NCBI RefSeq assembly: GCF_037646345.1
Contig: NZ_JBBEWR010000017.1
Location: forward strand, 1 to 64,000
Origin: Ascidiimonas aurantiaca
Lineage (GTDB): Bacteria > Bacteroidota > Bacteroidia > Flavobacteriales > Flavobacteriaceae
Length of the DNA stretch: 64,000 nt
Reading direction: 5' to 3'
Shown: in pieces, positions 14,852 to 23,967 of the stretch
Layout of the letters: each line of letters opens with the position of its first letter
Position numbering within the stretch: position 1 is the first letter of the stretch
Notes under the pieces: generated by a model
Told to the model about the DNA's origin: nothing
Database searches by the model: none
What the model saw: only the letters and a program-made list of their open reading frames with translations
Position numbers and translations under genes: made by a program

Positions 14852-15709
14852 TTAAACCGCTTTTAAACTAAGGTCCATGTTATGTACCGAATGGGTAAGT
14901 GCTCCCGAAGAAATAAAATCTACCCCACACTTTGCATATTCTCTAAGCGTTTGTTCATTGATCCCTCCGGAGGATTCTGTAAAACAGCGATCTCCAATTA
15001 AAGTAACAGCTTTTCTTGTATCTTCGTAATTAAAATTATCCAGTAATATACGGTACACTCCCTCATTCGATAAAATTTCCTGTACCTCTTCCAGATCTCT
15101 TGCTTCTACAATAATTTTAAGGTCTTTATTGATTTCGCGTAAATACGCCTGCGTTTTATGAATGGCCTGAGTGATACCTCCGGCAAAATCAATATGATTA
15201 TCTTTTAACATGATCATATCGTACAAAGCAAAACGATGATTTTCACCGCCCCCTATCTTTACGGCCCATTTTTCCAAAGCCCGGATACCCGGAGTTGTTT
15301 TTCGGGTGTCCAGTATTTTAGTATCTGTACCCTCCAAAAGTTTTACAAAATAAGCAGTTTTAGTAGCAATAGCGCTCATACGCTGCATTGCATTTAATAC
15401 CAGTCGCTCGGCTTTTAAAATAGAACGGGAACTGCCCGAAACGTAAAATACCTCATCCCCATAACTCACAGGGTCGCCATCTTTGCGAAATATTTCCAGA
15501 GAAAGTGATGGATCAACATGTTTGAAAATCATTTCTGCAAAGGCCACCCCAGCAATGTTTCCGGAGTCTTTAACCAAAAGACGTGCTTTTCCTTTTGCGG
15601 AAGCCGGCACACAGGCTAACGAACTGTGGTCGCCTTCACCCACATCTTCCCGTATGGCATTTTGAATAATACGTATAAGTTCTTCGCGGAACCAGGGCTC
15701 TGATATCAT
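14852..15709 (-). CDS. nadC: Nicotinate-nucleotide pyrophosphorylase (carboxylating)
   Basis: NadC converts quinolinate and PRPP to nicotinate mononucleotide in NAD synthesis. The 285-residue form starts MISEPWFREELIRIIQNA at 15709; a longer frame to 15769 adds 20 residues with no family match. Conserved parts are EDVGEGDHSSLA, the RLVLNAMQRMSAIAT helix, DTRKTTPGIRALEKWAVKIGG with the catalytic Lys and Arg, NHRFALYDMIMLKDNH, and ESSGGINEQTLREYA. Length fits the family. It heads the nadC-yihY-DUF2147 run on the minus strand. Confidence 0.95.
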   Translation of the reverse strand: MISEPWFREELIRIIQNAIREDVGEGDHSSLACVPASAKGKARLLVKDSGNIAGVAFAEMIFKHVDPSLSLEIFRKDGDPVSYGDEVFYVSGSSRSILKAERLVLNAMQRMSAIATKTAYFVKLLEGTDTKILDTRKTTPGIRALEKWAVKIGGGENHRFALYDMIMLKDNHIDFAGGITQAIHKTQAYLREINKDLKIIVEARDLEEVQEILSNEGVYRILLDNFNYEDTRKAVTLIGDRCFTESSGGINEQTLREYAKCGVDFISSGALTHSVHNMDLSLKAV

Positions 15710-15790
15710 TTCGTGCAATTTGATGCTAAAATAAAGAATAGGTTTCAAATTAAAATTACATTGCTTCATTTTCCCATACTAATAAACCTG

Positions 15791-15798
15791 TAATTTTG
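15791..15798 (+). promoter_or_regulatory. Promoter -7 element TAATTTTG ahead of rlmH
   Basis: TAATTTTG would give a leader of roughly 40 bases before the rlmH ATG at 15842. A second match, TATTTTTG at 15831-15838, ends 3 bases before that ATG and would give a leaderless message. The sequence does not show which one is used. Confidence 0.4.
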
Positions 15799-15841
15799 TA
15801 AAAAAGAACGCTGACCACTACCCTAATTTATATTTTTGAGC

Positions 15842-16315
15842 ATGCAGATAAAACTAATGGTATTAGGCAAGACAGATGACCCAAACTTTAAAAACCTGAT
15901 AGAAGAGTACAAAAAAAGATTGTGTTTCTATACACGATTTGAAATTGAATGTATTCCCGATCTAAAAAATGCCAAAAACATGAGTGAAAACCAGCAAAAA
16001 GAAAAAGAAGGATCGCTTATTCTGGATAAAACCCGGGGAGCTGATGTGGTAGTGCTTCTGGACGAAAAGGGGAAAAACTACACATCTGAAGAATTTGCAG
16101 GATTTTTACAAAAAAAAATGAACGCAGGTACACGCAATCTGGTCTTTGTTATAGGTGGCCCCTATGGTTTCTCTAAAGCGGTTTATGAAAAGTTTCCCAC
16201 GCGTATTTCACTTTCAAAAATGACCTTCTCCCATCAAATGATACGGCTTTTCTTTACCGAACAACTTTACCGGGCATTTACCATCCTGCGTAACGAGCCT
16301 TATCACCATCGGTAG
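15842..16315 (+). CDS. rlmH: 23S rRNA (pseudouridine1915-N3)-methyltransferase
   Basis: RlmH is a SPOUT methyltransferase acting on pseudouridine 1915 of 23S rRNA in assembled ribosomes. The 157-residue protein starts MQIKLMVLGKTDDPNFK at the ATG (15842); a TTG two codons upstream is not needed. The trefoil-knot C-terminus is intact: VFVIGGPYGFSKAVYEK, SLSKMTFSHQMIRLFFTEQLYRA split over about 123-145, and the terminal NEPYHH. Size and ending are typical. It ends 4 bp from the convergent HD-domain gene. Confidence 0.96.
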   Translation: MQIKLMVLGKTDDPNFKNLIEEYKKRLCFYTRFEIECIPDLKNAKNMSENQQKEKEGSLILDKTRGADVVVLLDEKGKNYTSEEFAGFLQKKMNAGTRNLVFVIGGPYGFSKAVYEKFPTRISLSKMTFSHQMIRLFFTEQLYRAFTILRNEPYHHR

Positions 16316-16319
16316 CATT

Positions 16320-16937
16320 TTACAATCTCGCAAGTTCTTCAGCTATATTTTCACGTGCCTGGGTTTCAAAACGATCATAAAACCACGATGTATGAAAGAT
16401 CTTTGGTAAATTCAAAAAGGTGGTCAACACTTTTTTGCGTCCCCGTTTATAAATAAAATCAGGGAACTTTTGATATTCCTCGCGAACCTGCAGACAATAT
16501 TCCTGATAAGCTTCCGGTACCGCCCCTAAAATAGAAAGATCTGCATCGATCAAATAATTTGTATCCTCATCCTCACAAGGTTTATGGGTTTTGGTAGCCA
16601 AAATGTGTTTTCGGCATCTGGTTATCTGCAGATCTGTAAAAAGAAGCGTCTTCATGTGCAAAGCCGCTATACGTGCACTTTTTTCTTCGTTATCCCTGCG
16701 ACCCGGTTTATATACAATATCATGATAAAAAAGTGCGCAGAGCAACACATCCCAATCGTCAATAAAAATTTGTACTCTTTGTAACAACTCATACATATAT
16801 GCCAGGTGTTTTAAAGTATGATAATGCCTGTCGGCCCCTGTATAAGACACGTATAATTCTCCCCAACAGTTATTTGCCAAGGATAAATCATCAGTGTGAT
16901 TATTCATAAGAGAAATATACAATTCCTGAGATAGCAT
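16320..16937 (-). CDS. HD-domain metal-dependent phosphohydrolase
   Basis: The 205-residue protein has an HD-superfamily metal site: HYHTLKHLAYMYELL near 38-52 supplies the first His, ALFYHDIVYKPGRRDNEEKSA near 68-88 gives the HD pair and a following Glu, and LIDADLSILG near 128 gives the last Asp. This matches the uncharacterised HD family (COG4339 type) found next to housekeeping genes. The substrate is unknown, probably a nucleotide or phosphoester. It is convergent with rlmH (4-bp gap) and divergent from rdgB. The start at 16937 overlaps no other coding sequence once rdgB is given its shorter start. Confidence 0.85.
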   Translation of the reverse strand: MLSQELYISLMNNHTDDLSLANNCWGELYVSYTGADRHYHTLKHLAYMYELLQRVQIFIDDWDVLLCALFYHDIVYKPGRRDNEEKSARIAALHMKTLLFTDLQITRCRKHILATKTHKPCEDEDTNYLIDADLSILGAVPEAYQEYCLQVREEYQKFPDFIYKRGRKKVLTTFLNLPKIFHTSWFYDRFETQARENIAEELARL

Positions 16938-16986
16938 GTGTGAAAAGATAACTTTCTTAAAAATAGTGAATACATTTCAGATAGCT

Positions 16987-17016
16987 TCTGTATCATGCAA
17001 TGAAAATGTAACTTTG
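16987..17016 (+). promoter_or_regulatory. Promoter of rdgB
   Basis: TAACTTTG (17009-17016) fits the -7 consensus and TCTG (16987-16990) lies 18 bp upstream as a weak -33 element. The chosen rdgB ATG is 27 bp downstream, which supports the shorter start. Confidence 0.5.
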
Positions 17017-17043
17017 CCCTTCAAAAATAAATTACACAATGCA

Positions 17044-17619
17044 ATGGAACTGGTCTTTGCTACCCATAACAAAAACAAAATAAAAGAAGTAATCCCTTTA
17101 CTTCCAACAGGAATTAAGGTCTTAAGCCTGGATGATATAGGATGTAAAGAAGATATTGCTGAAACAGCAGCAACCCTGGAGGGGAACGCTCTGCTAAAAG
17201 CAACCTATATTAAAAAAAACTACGGATATGACTGTTTTGCCGATGATACCGGCCTGGAAGTTGAAGTATTACAAGGTGCTCCGGGGGTATATTCTGCGCG
17301 ATATGCCGGAGAACAAAAAAACACCGAAGCCAACATAGAAAAGTTACTGTATGAAATGAAGGAGCACCTTAACAGAAATGCGCGTTTTAGAACTGTAATT
17401 GCCCTTAGTATGGGAGAGCATGAAAAAGTGTTTGAAGGAGTGGTAGAGGGCAGCATACACAACGAAAAAAAAGGAGATAAAGGGTTCGGATATGATCCTG
17501 TTTTTGTACCCCGGGAGTACCGTAATACCTTTGCTGAGCTACCTCTTGAAGAAAAAAATAAAATAAGTCACCGGGCCAGAGCATTGCAGAAACTCATTGA
17601 ATACCTGCATACACTTTAA
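17044..17619 (+). CDS. rdgB: XTP/dITP diphosphatase (RdgB/HAM1)
   Basis: This house-cleaning enzyme hydrolyses dITP, XTP and ITP to monophosphates. The 191-residue protein starts MELVFATHNKNKIKEV, the classic HAM1 opening; an upstream in-frame start at 16936 would add 36 residues that cross the promoter element and is rejected. Also present are FADDTGLEVEVLQGAPGVYSAR split over about 63-84, and KGDKGFGYDPVFVP with the metal and base-binding residues. The protein ends in SHRARALQKL. Length matches the family. Confidence 0.95.
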   Translation: MELVFATHNKNKIKEVIPLLPTGIKVLSLDDIGCKEDIAETAATLEGNALLKATYIKKNYGYDCFADDTGLEVEVLQGAPGVYSARYAGEQKNTEANIEKLLYEMKEHLNRNARFRTVIALSMGEHEKVFEGVVEGSIHNEKKGDKGFGYDPVFVPREYRNTFAELPLEEKNKISHRARALQKLIEYLHTL

Positions 17620-17752
17620 ACAAAAGCCTCTTTGTAAATAACACAGATTCAGGTATTAATTGGCACACACTTCTTGTTAAAATGCTCATAGTCAGATATC
17701 ATCCGTTTTAAAAATAATTATAAAAAGCAGCTTATAATCAGTTAAATAAGAG

Positions 17753-17760
17753 TACCTTTG
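17753..17760 (+). promoter_or_regulatory. Promoter -7 element TACCTTTG of the DEAD-box helicase
   Basis: TACCTTTG lies 17 bp before the ATG at 17778 and fits TAnnTTTG. No clear TTG is found 19 bp further upstream. Confidence 0.45.
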
Positions 17761-17777
17761 CGCCTTATTTTAAACAT

Positions 17778-19532
17778 ATGAATACATTTGAACAATTAGG
17801 GCTTAACGAACCATTGTTGAGAGCCATTGATGATATGGGGTTTGTTACACCTTCTGAAGTACAGGAAAAAACCATCCCGGTACTTCTTGCCAAAGATACA
17901 GATATCGTATCTCTAGCTCAGACCGGAACCGGTAAAACGGCAGCTTTCGGTTTTCCCATGCTCCAAAAAATACTATCAGAAAATAAAAAAACCCAGGGGT
18001 TGATCCTTTCACCTACCCGGGAACTTTGCCTGCAAATTACAAGCGAATTAAAAAATTATGCCAAACATATAAAAGGCCTTAGAATTGTAGCTATATATGG
18101 CGGTGCCAGCATACAGGAGCAGGCGCGTGAAATAAAACGGGGTGCCCATATAGTAGTGGCCACTCCCGGAAGAATGCAGGACATGATCAACCGGAAAATG
18201 GTAGATATTACCGAGATCCAATACTGTGTGCTTGATGAAGCAGATGAAATGCTTAATATGGGCTTTTATGAAGATATTACCTCCATACTTTCACATACTC
18301 CTGATGCCAAGAATACCTGGCTTTTTTCGGCTACCATGCCTCGTGAAGTGGCTTCTATAGCCCGTAAATTCATGAAAAGCCCTATTGAAATTACCGTAGG
18401 GACTAAAAATTCGGGATCGGTAAATGTACAGCACGAATATTATCTGGTAAACGGCAGGGATCGCTATATGGCACTAAAAAGACTGGCCGATGCCAATCCC
18501 GATATTTTCTCAGTAATATTTTGCCGCACAAAAAGAGACACTCAAAACGTTGCCGAAAAACTCATAGAAGACGGATATAATGCAGCGGCATTACACGGAG
18601 ACCTGAGTCAGAATCAACGGGATATGGTGATGAAGGCTTTCAGAACACGTCAAATACAAATGCTCGTAGCCACTGATGTAGCCGCCAGAGGAATTGATGT
18701 TGATGACATTACACATGTTATTAACTACCAGCTCCCAGACGATATTGAAACGTACACCCACCGTAGCGGGCGTACCGGAAGAGCCGGTAAATCAGGGATC
18801 TCGATGGTAATCGTTCCAAAAAGCGAACTCAGGCGTATTAAGTCTATTGAGAAGATCATCAAGAAAGATTTTATAGCCAAAAAAATACCCAGCGGTATAG
18901 AGATCTGTGAGATACAGCTATATCATCTTGCCAGTAAGATCAAAAACACTGAAATAGATCCGGAAATAACCCATTACCTGCCTGCCATTTACGATGTACT
19001 GGAAGGACTGGACCGTGAAGAACTTATACAGAAAATGGTTTCGGTAGAATTTGGTCGCTTTTTTAACTATTATAAAAATGCGAAAGATCTCAATGCCGTA
19101 AATGCCAGAGGAGACAAAAGCCCTGCAAGCGACTACTCTGATGAAGGACAAACCCGTTATTTCATAAACGTGGGTGAAAGGGATGGCTATGACTGGAGAT
19201 CACTTAAAGATTTCCTTAGAGATGTTATTGGCCTCGAGCGTGATGACGTGTTTAAAGTAGATGTAAAAGAAAGCTTTTCCTTCTTTAATACAGATGCCAA
19301 ACATACCAAGTCTATTCTCGAATTGTTTACCGACTTCAAACTGGAAGGAAGGTTTATTAACGTGGAAATTTCAGGACAACCCTCCGGAGGAGGTAGAAAA
19401 AGTAGTAGTGGCAAACGCAAAAAATCAAAAAGCTTTAATTCAAAAGGTAAAAAGAACAGACCGTTTTATGACGGAGCATATAAACCTGCTGACACAAAAC
19501 CCGGTAGAAAGAAAAACAAGTCGAAATACTAA
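17778..19532 (+). CDS. DEAD-box ATP-dependent RNA helicase (DeaD/CsdA type)
   Basis: This RNA helicase probably helps ribosome assembly and cold-shock RNA remodelling. The 584-residue protein has the Q motif (FVTPSEVQEKTIP), Walker A AQTGTGKTAAF near 47, PTRELCLQ, GGASIQEQ, TPGRMQDM, VLDEADEML, FSATMP, the C-terminal helicase motifs ATDVAARGIDVDDI and HRSGRTGRAG, then a DbpA-type RNA-binding domain at about 450-530 (RYFINVGERDGYDWRSLKDF). A Ser/Lys/Arg-rich tail ends in KPGRKKNKSKY. Domain order matches CsdA/DeaD. It is a single gene with its own promoter; an in-frame run of lysines in the tail is normal for the family. Confidence 0.93.
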   Translation: MNTFEQLGLNEPLLRAIDDMGFVTPSEVQEKTIPVLLAKDTDIVSLAQTGTGKTAAFGFPMLQKILSENKKTQGLILSPTRELCLQITSELKNYAKHIKGLRIVAIYGGASIQEQAREIKRGAHIVVATPGRMQDMINRKMVDITEIQYCVLDEADEMLNMGFYEDITSILSHTPDAKNTWLFSATMPREVASIARKFMKSPIEITVGTKNSGSVNVQHEYYLVNGRDRYMALKRLADANPDIFSVIFCRTKRDTQNVAEKLIEDGYNAAALHGDLSQNQRDMVMKAFRTRQIQMLVATDVAARGIDVDDITHVINYQLPDDIETYTHRSGRTGRAGKSGISMVIVPKSELRRIKSIEKIIKKDFIAKKIPSGIEICEIQLYHLASKIKNTEIDPEITHYLPAIYDVLEGLDREELIQKMVSVEFGRFFNYYKNAKDLNAVNARGDKSPASDYSDEGQTRYFINVGERDGYDWRSLKDFLRDVIGLERDDVFKVDVKESFSFFNTDAKHTKSILELFTDFKLEGRFINVEISGQPSGGGRKSSSGKRKKSKSFNSKGKKNRPFYDGAYKPADTKPGRKKNKSKY

Positions 19533-19618
19533 AAAACCCCTGTTAATTTTTGTATAAAAATAAGGCACCTGTATTTTTTTCCTTTTTTGTTTAGTACTTT
19601 TAACCGGTAAATTCAACT

Positions 19619-20395
19619 ATGAAAAAAGTAGTACTCCTTCTGGGCCTTCTGCTTTATGGTACCGTATTTTCACAGGAAACAACGCCTTCAGAACAGGAAA
19701 CATCCAATGTTTTGGGTATTGTAGTGAACGCTGCCAATGACTTACCTATGGATAATGTTCATGTGGTTAATTTAAACAAGGTAGTAGGTACCATTACCAA
19801 TACAGAAGGTGAATTTACCATTCCTGCAGCTGTAAACGATACCCTTTATTTCTCTTTTATAGGTTTTAAATCTATTAAAGTTCGGGTTACCAATGATATT
19901 CTAAAATTTGAAGGTACCCGAATCGGGCTTACCGAACTTGCTTTTGCTCTTGAGGAAGTAGTGGTACGGCCTTATCAGTTAACAGGATATCTTGAAATAG
20001 ATGCTAAAAATATTCCGATAAATACCGGTTATCGTTACAGTATATCAGGGCTTTCCAGAGGGTATGAAGCGGGAAGCCCCAGCGGGTTTTCTAAAGTATT
20101 GGGAGCTATTTTTGACCCTGCCACTACCTTGAATAAAATATTTGGGAAAAAGCCCAGGCAAATGCGAAAATTACGGCAAATGAAGCAGGACGATGAAATT
20201 CGTAATCTTCTGGCCTCTAAATTTGATAGAGAAACATTGACAGAGTTAATACAGGTAGATAAAGAAGATATCGAAGAAATACTGCGAAGTTGTAACTACT
20301 CAAAAGACTTTATCCGCAATGCCAATGACCTTCAGATTTTAGATGCCATTAGTGGTTGCTATGAAGAATTCAAGGTCCTGAACCGAAGTAATTAG
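19619..20395 (+). CDS. Secreted carboxypeptidase-regulatory-like domain protein
   Basis: The 258-residue protein has a signal peptide (MKKVVLLLGLLLYGTVFSQ). Residues about 30-115 form a carboxypeptidase D regulatory-like beta-sandwich: VLGIVVNAANDLPMDNVHV, a GTITNTEGEFTIPA hairpin, DTLYFSFIGFKS and a EEVVVRP ending, as found at the N-terminus of TonB-dependent receptors. Here no barrel follows. Instead there is a charged helical tail (KKPRQMRKLRQMKQDDEIR and KEDIEEILRSCNYSKDFI), a layout seen in other Flavobacteriaceae proteins of unknown function. It is probably periplasmic. Confidence 0.8.
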   Translation: MKKVVLLLGLLLYGTVFSQETTPSEQETSNVLGIVVNAANDLPMDNVHVVNLNKVVGTITNTEGEFTIPAAVNDTLYFSFIGFKSIKVRVTNDILKFEGTRIGLTELAFALEEVVVRPYQLTGYLEIDAKNIPINTGYRYSISGLSRGYEAGSPSGFSKVLGAIFDPATTLNKIFGKKPRQMRKLRQMKQDDEIRNLLASKFDRETLTELIQVDKEDIEEILRSCNYSKDFIRNANDLQILDAISGCYEEFKVLNRSN

Positions 20396-20487
20396 GATTA
20401 TTATTTTTTTAATACCTTTCTTTTTCAAGAAGAAAATTCAGAGGTTCCCATTATTTGTTTAGATTTATACTTTTTGAATCTTCCATC

Positions 20488-22137
20488 ATGCGAAATATAC
20501 TTTTTCTTTGTTGTTTCAGCCTTTTGTACAATCAATTTATCATATCCCAGGATTCCGGGACCAGAAGTACTACTCCATTTTTATGGGAAGCGGCAAATAT
20601 TTATTTCCTCTTGACCGATCGTTTTTACAATCAAAATCCGGAAAATGACCTCACACTGGGGCGAACGCAAAAAACAGGGCATCTCAGAAATTTTATGGGA
20701 GGCGACCTCGCAGGCATTACCCGAAAAATAAAAGAAGGCTATTTTTCAAAATTAGGTGTCCAGGCCATCTGGTTTACCCCGGTGGTTGAACAAATTCACG
20801 GTGCCACAGACGAAGGCACCGGTAATACCTATGCTTATCACGGTTACTGGACCAAAGACTGGACCGCTTTAGACCCCAATTTTGGAACCATGGAAGACCT
20901 GAGAGCGCTGGTGCAAACCGCACATGCACACAACATTCGTATTTTACTGGATGTAGTGATCAATCATACCGGTCCCGTTACTAAAGAAGACCCCGTATTT
21001 CCCGAAGCCTGGGTAAGAACACAGCCTGTCTGTACCTATGACAGCTATGAATCTACAACAGCCTGTACTCTTGTAGCTAATCTGCCCGATATTCGTACCG
21101 ATAGTGATCGTTCTGTAAATTTACCACAACAACTAATAAACAAATGGGAAAAAGAAGGCAGACTGGACCAGGAACTGGCAGAGTTGAATGACTTTTTTGA
21201 CCGCACCGGATACCCTAAGGCACCACGATATTATATCATTAAATGGCTGACGGATTATATAAGAGAACTGGGAGTAGATGGTTTTCGGGTAGATACCGTT
21301 AAACATACCGAAGCCTTTGTATGGAAAGACCTTAAAAAAGAGGCTCAGATAGCATTTTCCCAATGGAAACAGGCACATCCTGAAAAAGTACTCGATAACC
21401 ATGAGTTCTTCATGGTAGGCGAAGTATATGGCTACAAAATATCCAACACCGTGACCTACGATTTTGGAGATAAGAAAGAAAACTATTTTGAAAATGGCTT
21501 TAACAGCCTTATTAATTTTGAGTTTAAAGAAGATGCTGTTAAACCCTATGATTCCCTCTTCCGGAAATATGATTCTCTTTTATACAAAGAGATGCCCGGA
21601 AAGTATGTTCTTAACTACCTTTCATCTCATGATGACGGGAGTCCGTTTGACCAAGATCGCAAAAAAGCCATAGAAGCAGCCAACAAACTTTTACTTGCTC
21701 CCGGCGCCTCGCAACTGTATTACGGAGATGAGACCGCACGTCCGCTCCAAATTGAAGGCGCCACAGGAGACGCCAACCTCAGGTCATTTATGAACTGGGA
21801 ATCCATAGTTAACGACCTGGAAACCCAAAAAATACTCCATCACTACCAAAAATTAGGACAATTCAGAAAAAACCATCCCGCCATAGGGGGTGGCAGACAT
21901 CAAACACTTGCCCTGGACCCTTATATTTTTCAACGATCTCTGGATCATGAAACCGGAACAGATCGTGTTATTATTGTACTCGATGCGCCCGAGGGTCTCA
22001 AAGAAATTAATATTAATCATGGTTTTAAAGACGGCACAAAGGTTAGAGATGCTTACTCCGGTCAGGAAACCGTAGTTCAAAATAGTATAGTAAAAATAAA
22101 TTCATCTTTCTCAATTGTGTTACTTGAGAAAATATAA
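20488..22137 (+). CDS. Secreted alpha-amylase family (GH13) glycoside hydrolase
   Basis: It probably hydrolyses alpha-1,4-glucans outside the cytoplasm. With the ATG at 20488 the protein has 549 residues and a signal peptide (MRNILFLCCFSLLYNQFIIS); a TTG at 20455 is less likely. The TIM barrel keeps all GH13 regions: region I DVVINHTGP, region II DGFRVDTVKH with nucleophile Asp269, region III MVGEVYG with acid Glu312, and region IV SSHDDG with Asp382. The YYGDETARP segment and a C-terminal beta domain follow. No TonB receptor or SusD-like gene is adjacent, so it is not in a classical polysaccharide locus. Substrate preference is not visible. Confidence 0.92.
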   Translation: MRNILFLCCFSLLYNQFIISQDSGTRSTTPFLWEAANIYFLLTDRFYNQNPENDLTLGRTQKTGHLRNFMGGDLAGITRKIKEGYFSKLGVQAIWFTPVVEQIHGATDEGTGNTYAYHGYWTKDWTALDPNFGTMEDLRALVQTAHAHNIRILLDVVINHTGPVTKEDPVFPEAWVRTQPVCTYDSYESTTACTLVANLPDIRTDSDRSVNLPQQLINKWEKEGRLDQELAELNDFFDRTGYPKAPRYYIIKWLTDYIRELGVDGFRVDTVKHTEAFVWKDLKKEAQIAFSQWKQAHPEKVLDNHEFFMVGEVYGYKISNTVTYDFGDKKENYFENGFNSLINFEFKEDAVKPYDSLFRKYDSLLYKEMPGKYVLNYLSSHDDGSPFDQDRKKAIEAANKLLLAPGASQLYYGDETARPLQIEGATGDANLRSFMNWESIVNDLETQKILHHYQKLGQFRKNHPAIGGGRHQTLALDPYIFQRSLDHETGTDRVIIVLDAPEGLKEININHGFKDGTKVRDAYSGQETVVQNSIVKINSSFSIVLLEKI

Positions 22138-22189
22138 AATCACAATTTCCGGAAGTGTAAAACCGGATTTAATCTTATAACAAACTTTT

Positions 22190-23071
22190 ATGAATTATTC
22201 AGCCAAAATGCTTAGAGATGATGCCCTAAAAGGAAAAACCATTGTAATTACTGGAGGAGGCAGCGGCCTTGGTAAAGCTATGACCCGATACTTTCTGGAA
22301 CTGGGTGCCGAAGTAGCCATTACTTCCAGAAACCTGGAACGCCTTACCGAAACCGCCAAAGAGCTCGAAACCCTTACCGGAGGAAAATGCCTTCCTCTTC
22401 AATGTGATGTACGGCACTACGATCAGGTAGAAACCATGCTCGCACATACACTTGATGCGTATGGTAAAGTTGATATCCTTCTTAACAATGCAGCCGGGAA
22501 CTTCATCTCTCCTACAGAAAGGCTTTCAGCCAATGCTTTTGATACCATTATAGATATTGTATTAAAAGGTTCTAAAAATTGCACCCTGGCTTTTGGAAAA
22601 CACTGGATAGATCACAAAACCCAAAATGCAGTGATCCTTAATATTGTAACCACTTACGCATGGACCGGTTCTGCTTATGTAGTACCCTCTGCCACAGCAA
22701 AAGCAGGCGTACTGGCCATGACCCGTAGCCTGGCAGTAGAATGGGCAAAATACAACATTCGTTCCAACGCTATTGCTCCGGGACCTTTTCCTACAAAAGG
22801 AGCATGGGACCGATTACTTCCCGGAGATCTTAAAGAGAAATTTGATCTGGCCAAAAAAGTCCCTCTTAAACGCGTGGGAGACCACCAGGAACTTGCCAAT
22901 CTTGCCGCATACCTCGTATCTGACTTTGCCGCTTACATTAACGGCGAAGTAATAACCATAGATGGCGGAGAGTGGCTAAAAGGAGCAGGACAATTTAATT
23001 TACTGGAAGCCGTGCCGGAGCCTATGTGGGATATGTTAGAAGCCATGATAAAAAGCAAAAATAAGAAATAG
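22190..23071 (+). CDS. 2,4-dienoyl-CoA reductase, SDR (DECR) type
   Basis: This SDR enzyme would reduce 2,4-dienoyl-CoA with NADPH during beta-oxidation of polyunsaturated acids. The 293-residue protein has the nucleotide site ITGGGSGLGKAM near 21-32, the NNAAGNF motif, and in place of the usual YxxxK the DECR arrangement TYAWTGSAYVVPSATAKAG, where Tyr, Ser and Lys are spaced as in mitochondrial DECR1. PGPFPTKGAWDRL and the terminal IDGGEWLKGAGQFN also match that subfamily rather than generic SDRs. It starts 52 bp after the amylase gene. The subfamily call rests on these motifs; a general enoyl reductase role is the alternative. Confidence 0.88.
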   Translation: MNYSAKMLRDDALKGKTIVITGGGSGLGKAMTRYFLELGAEVAITSRNLERLTETAKELETLTGGKCLPLQCDVRHYDQVETMLAHTLDAYGKVDILLNNAAGNFISPTERLSANAFDTIIDIVLKGSKNCTLAFGKHWIDHKTQNAVILNIVTTYAWTGSAYVVPSATAKAGVLAMTRSLAVEWAKYNIRSNAIAPGPFPTKGAWDRLLPGDLKEKFDLAKKVPLKRVGDHQELANLAAYLVSDFAAYINGEVITIDGGEWLKGAGQFNLLEAVPEPMWDMLEAMIKSKNKK

Positions 23072-23074
23072 TGC

Positions 23075-23097
23075 CACCAGGTAAGTGCGCCCTGGTG
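23075..23097 (+). other. Stem-loop after the DECR gene, possible weak terminator
   Basis: CACCAGG (23075-23081) and CCTGGTG (23091-23097) form a perfect GC-rich 7-bp stem around a 9-base loop, 3 bp after the DECR stop codon. No T-run follows, so termination would be weak or factor-dependent; it may instead protect the 3' end. Confidence 0.4.
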
Positions 23098-23193
23098 TAG
23101 TAAACATCGCTCAAAAGCCAAAACTGTTGACAAAATTCATTTTCAAAACCCGCAAATAATTGTATTTTTACCTCTCTAAATCTCAAATGAATA

Positions 23194-23967
23194 ATGGGCA
23201 AAATTATTGCTATTGCTAATCAAAAAGGCGGAGTTGGTAAAACTACCACCACAATCAATCTTGCCGCTTCCCTGGGAGTACTTGAGAAAAAAGTACTCCT
23301 CATAGATGCAGACCCCCAGGCCAATGCTACTTCAGGTTTAGGTATAGATGTTGAAAATGTGGAGTCCGGCACATATCAGCTATTAGAACATACCCTGAGT
23401 GCCAAAGATGCCATTCAAAAAAGTGATTCGCCCAATGTGGATATCATTCCGGCACATATTGACCTTGTAGCTATTGAAATTGAGCTGGTAGATAAGGACA
23501 GGAGAGAATATATGTTGAAAACCGCTATTGAGGAACTAAAAACAGTATATGACTATATTCTTATAGATTGTGCACCTTCATTAGGACTCCTTACTTTAAA
23601 TGCACTAACAGCTGCCGATTCTGTAATTATACCCATACAATGTGAATATTTTGCACTGGAAGGACTCGGGAAATTGCTGAACACTATAAAAAGTGTGCAA
23701 AAAATCCACAATCCTGATCTTGATATAGAAGGGTTGCTGCTTACTATGTATGACGCCCGCTTACGACTCTCTAACCAGGTGGTAGAAGAAGTACAGAAGC
23801 ATTTTAGTGATATGGTATTTGAAACTATTATTCAACGCAATGTACGTTTAAGTGAAGCCCCTAGTTTTGGGGAAACCATTATTAATTACGATGCAACCAG
23901 TAAAGGAGCCGCAAATTATTTAAATTTGGCTCATGAGATCATAAAGAAAAACAAGGAAAAAGTATAA
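23194..23967 (+). CDS. parA: Chromosome-partitioning ATPase ParA (Soj)
   Basis: The 257-residue protein moves ParB-parS complexes during chromosome segregation. It has the deviant Walker A KGGVGKTTTTINLAASL near residue 10, DADPQANAT near 40 and the Walker B region ILIDCAPSLGLLTLNAL, then the IPIQCEYFALEGL segment. Size fits chromosomal Soj and not plasmid ParA with an N-terminal DNA-binding domain. It abuts parB. The 122-bp upstream region contains TATTTTTA, one base from the -7 consensus, but no clear parS sequence was found by eye. Confidence 0.97.
   Translation: MGKIIAIANQKGGVGKTTTTINLAASLGVLEKKVLLIDADPQANATSGLGIDVENVESGTYQLLEHTLSAKDAIQKSDSPNVDIIPAHIDLVAIEIELVDKDRREYMLKTAIEELKTVYDYILIDCAPSLGLLTLNALTAADSVIIPIQCEYFALEGLGKLLNTIKSVQKIHNPDLDIEGLLLTMYDARLRLSNQVVEEVQKHFSDMVFETIIQRNVRLSEAPSFGETIINYDATSKGAANYLNLAHEIIKKNKEKV

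Noticed and set aside
15710..15769. 20-residue N-terminal extension of nadC
   Set aside because: The extension has no family similarity; the enzyme normally begins around the helix that starts MISEPWFREE.
16936..17043. 36-residue N-terminal extension of rdgB
   Set aside because: It overlaps the TAACTTTG promoter element, and the HAM1 opening MELVFATHNKNK starts at 17044.
19294..19557. Second frame overlapping the 3' end of the helicase gene, considered as a frameshift
   Set aside because: The helicase frame runs without break through the DbpA domain and the basic tail, so the other frame is a shadow.
22630..22740. Missing YxxxK catalytic pair in the SDR protein
   Set aside because: The arrangement Tyr...Ser...Lys in TYAWTGSAYVVPSATAK is the normal one for the DECR subfamily, so it is not a defect.
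23072..23193. parS site next to parAB
   Set aside because: No TGTTTCACGTGAAACA-like palindrome was found by eye here. A computed scan of the genome would be decisive.
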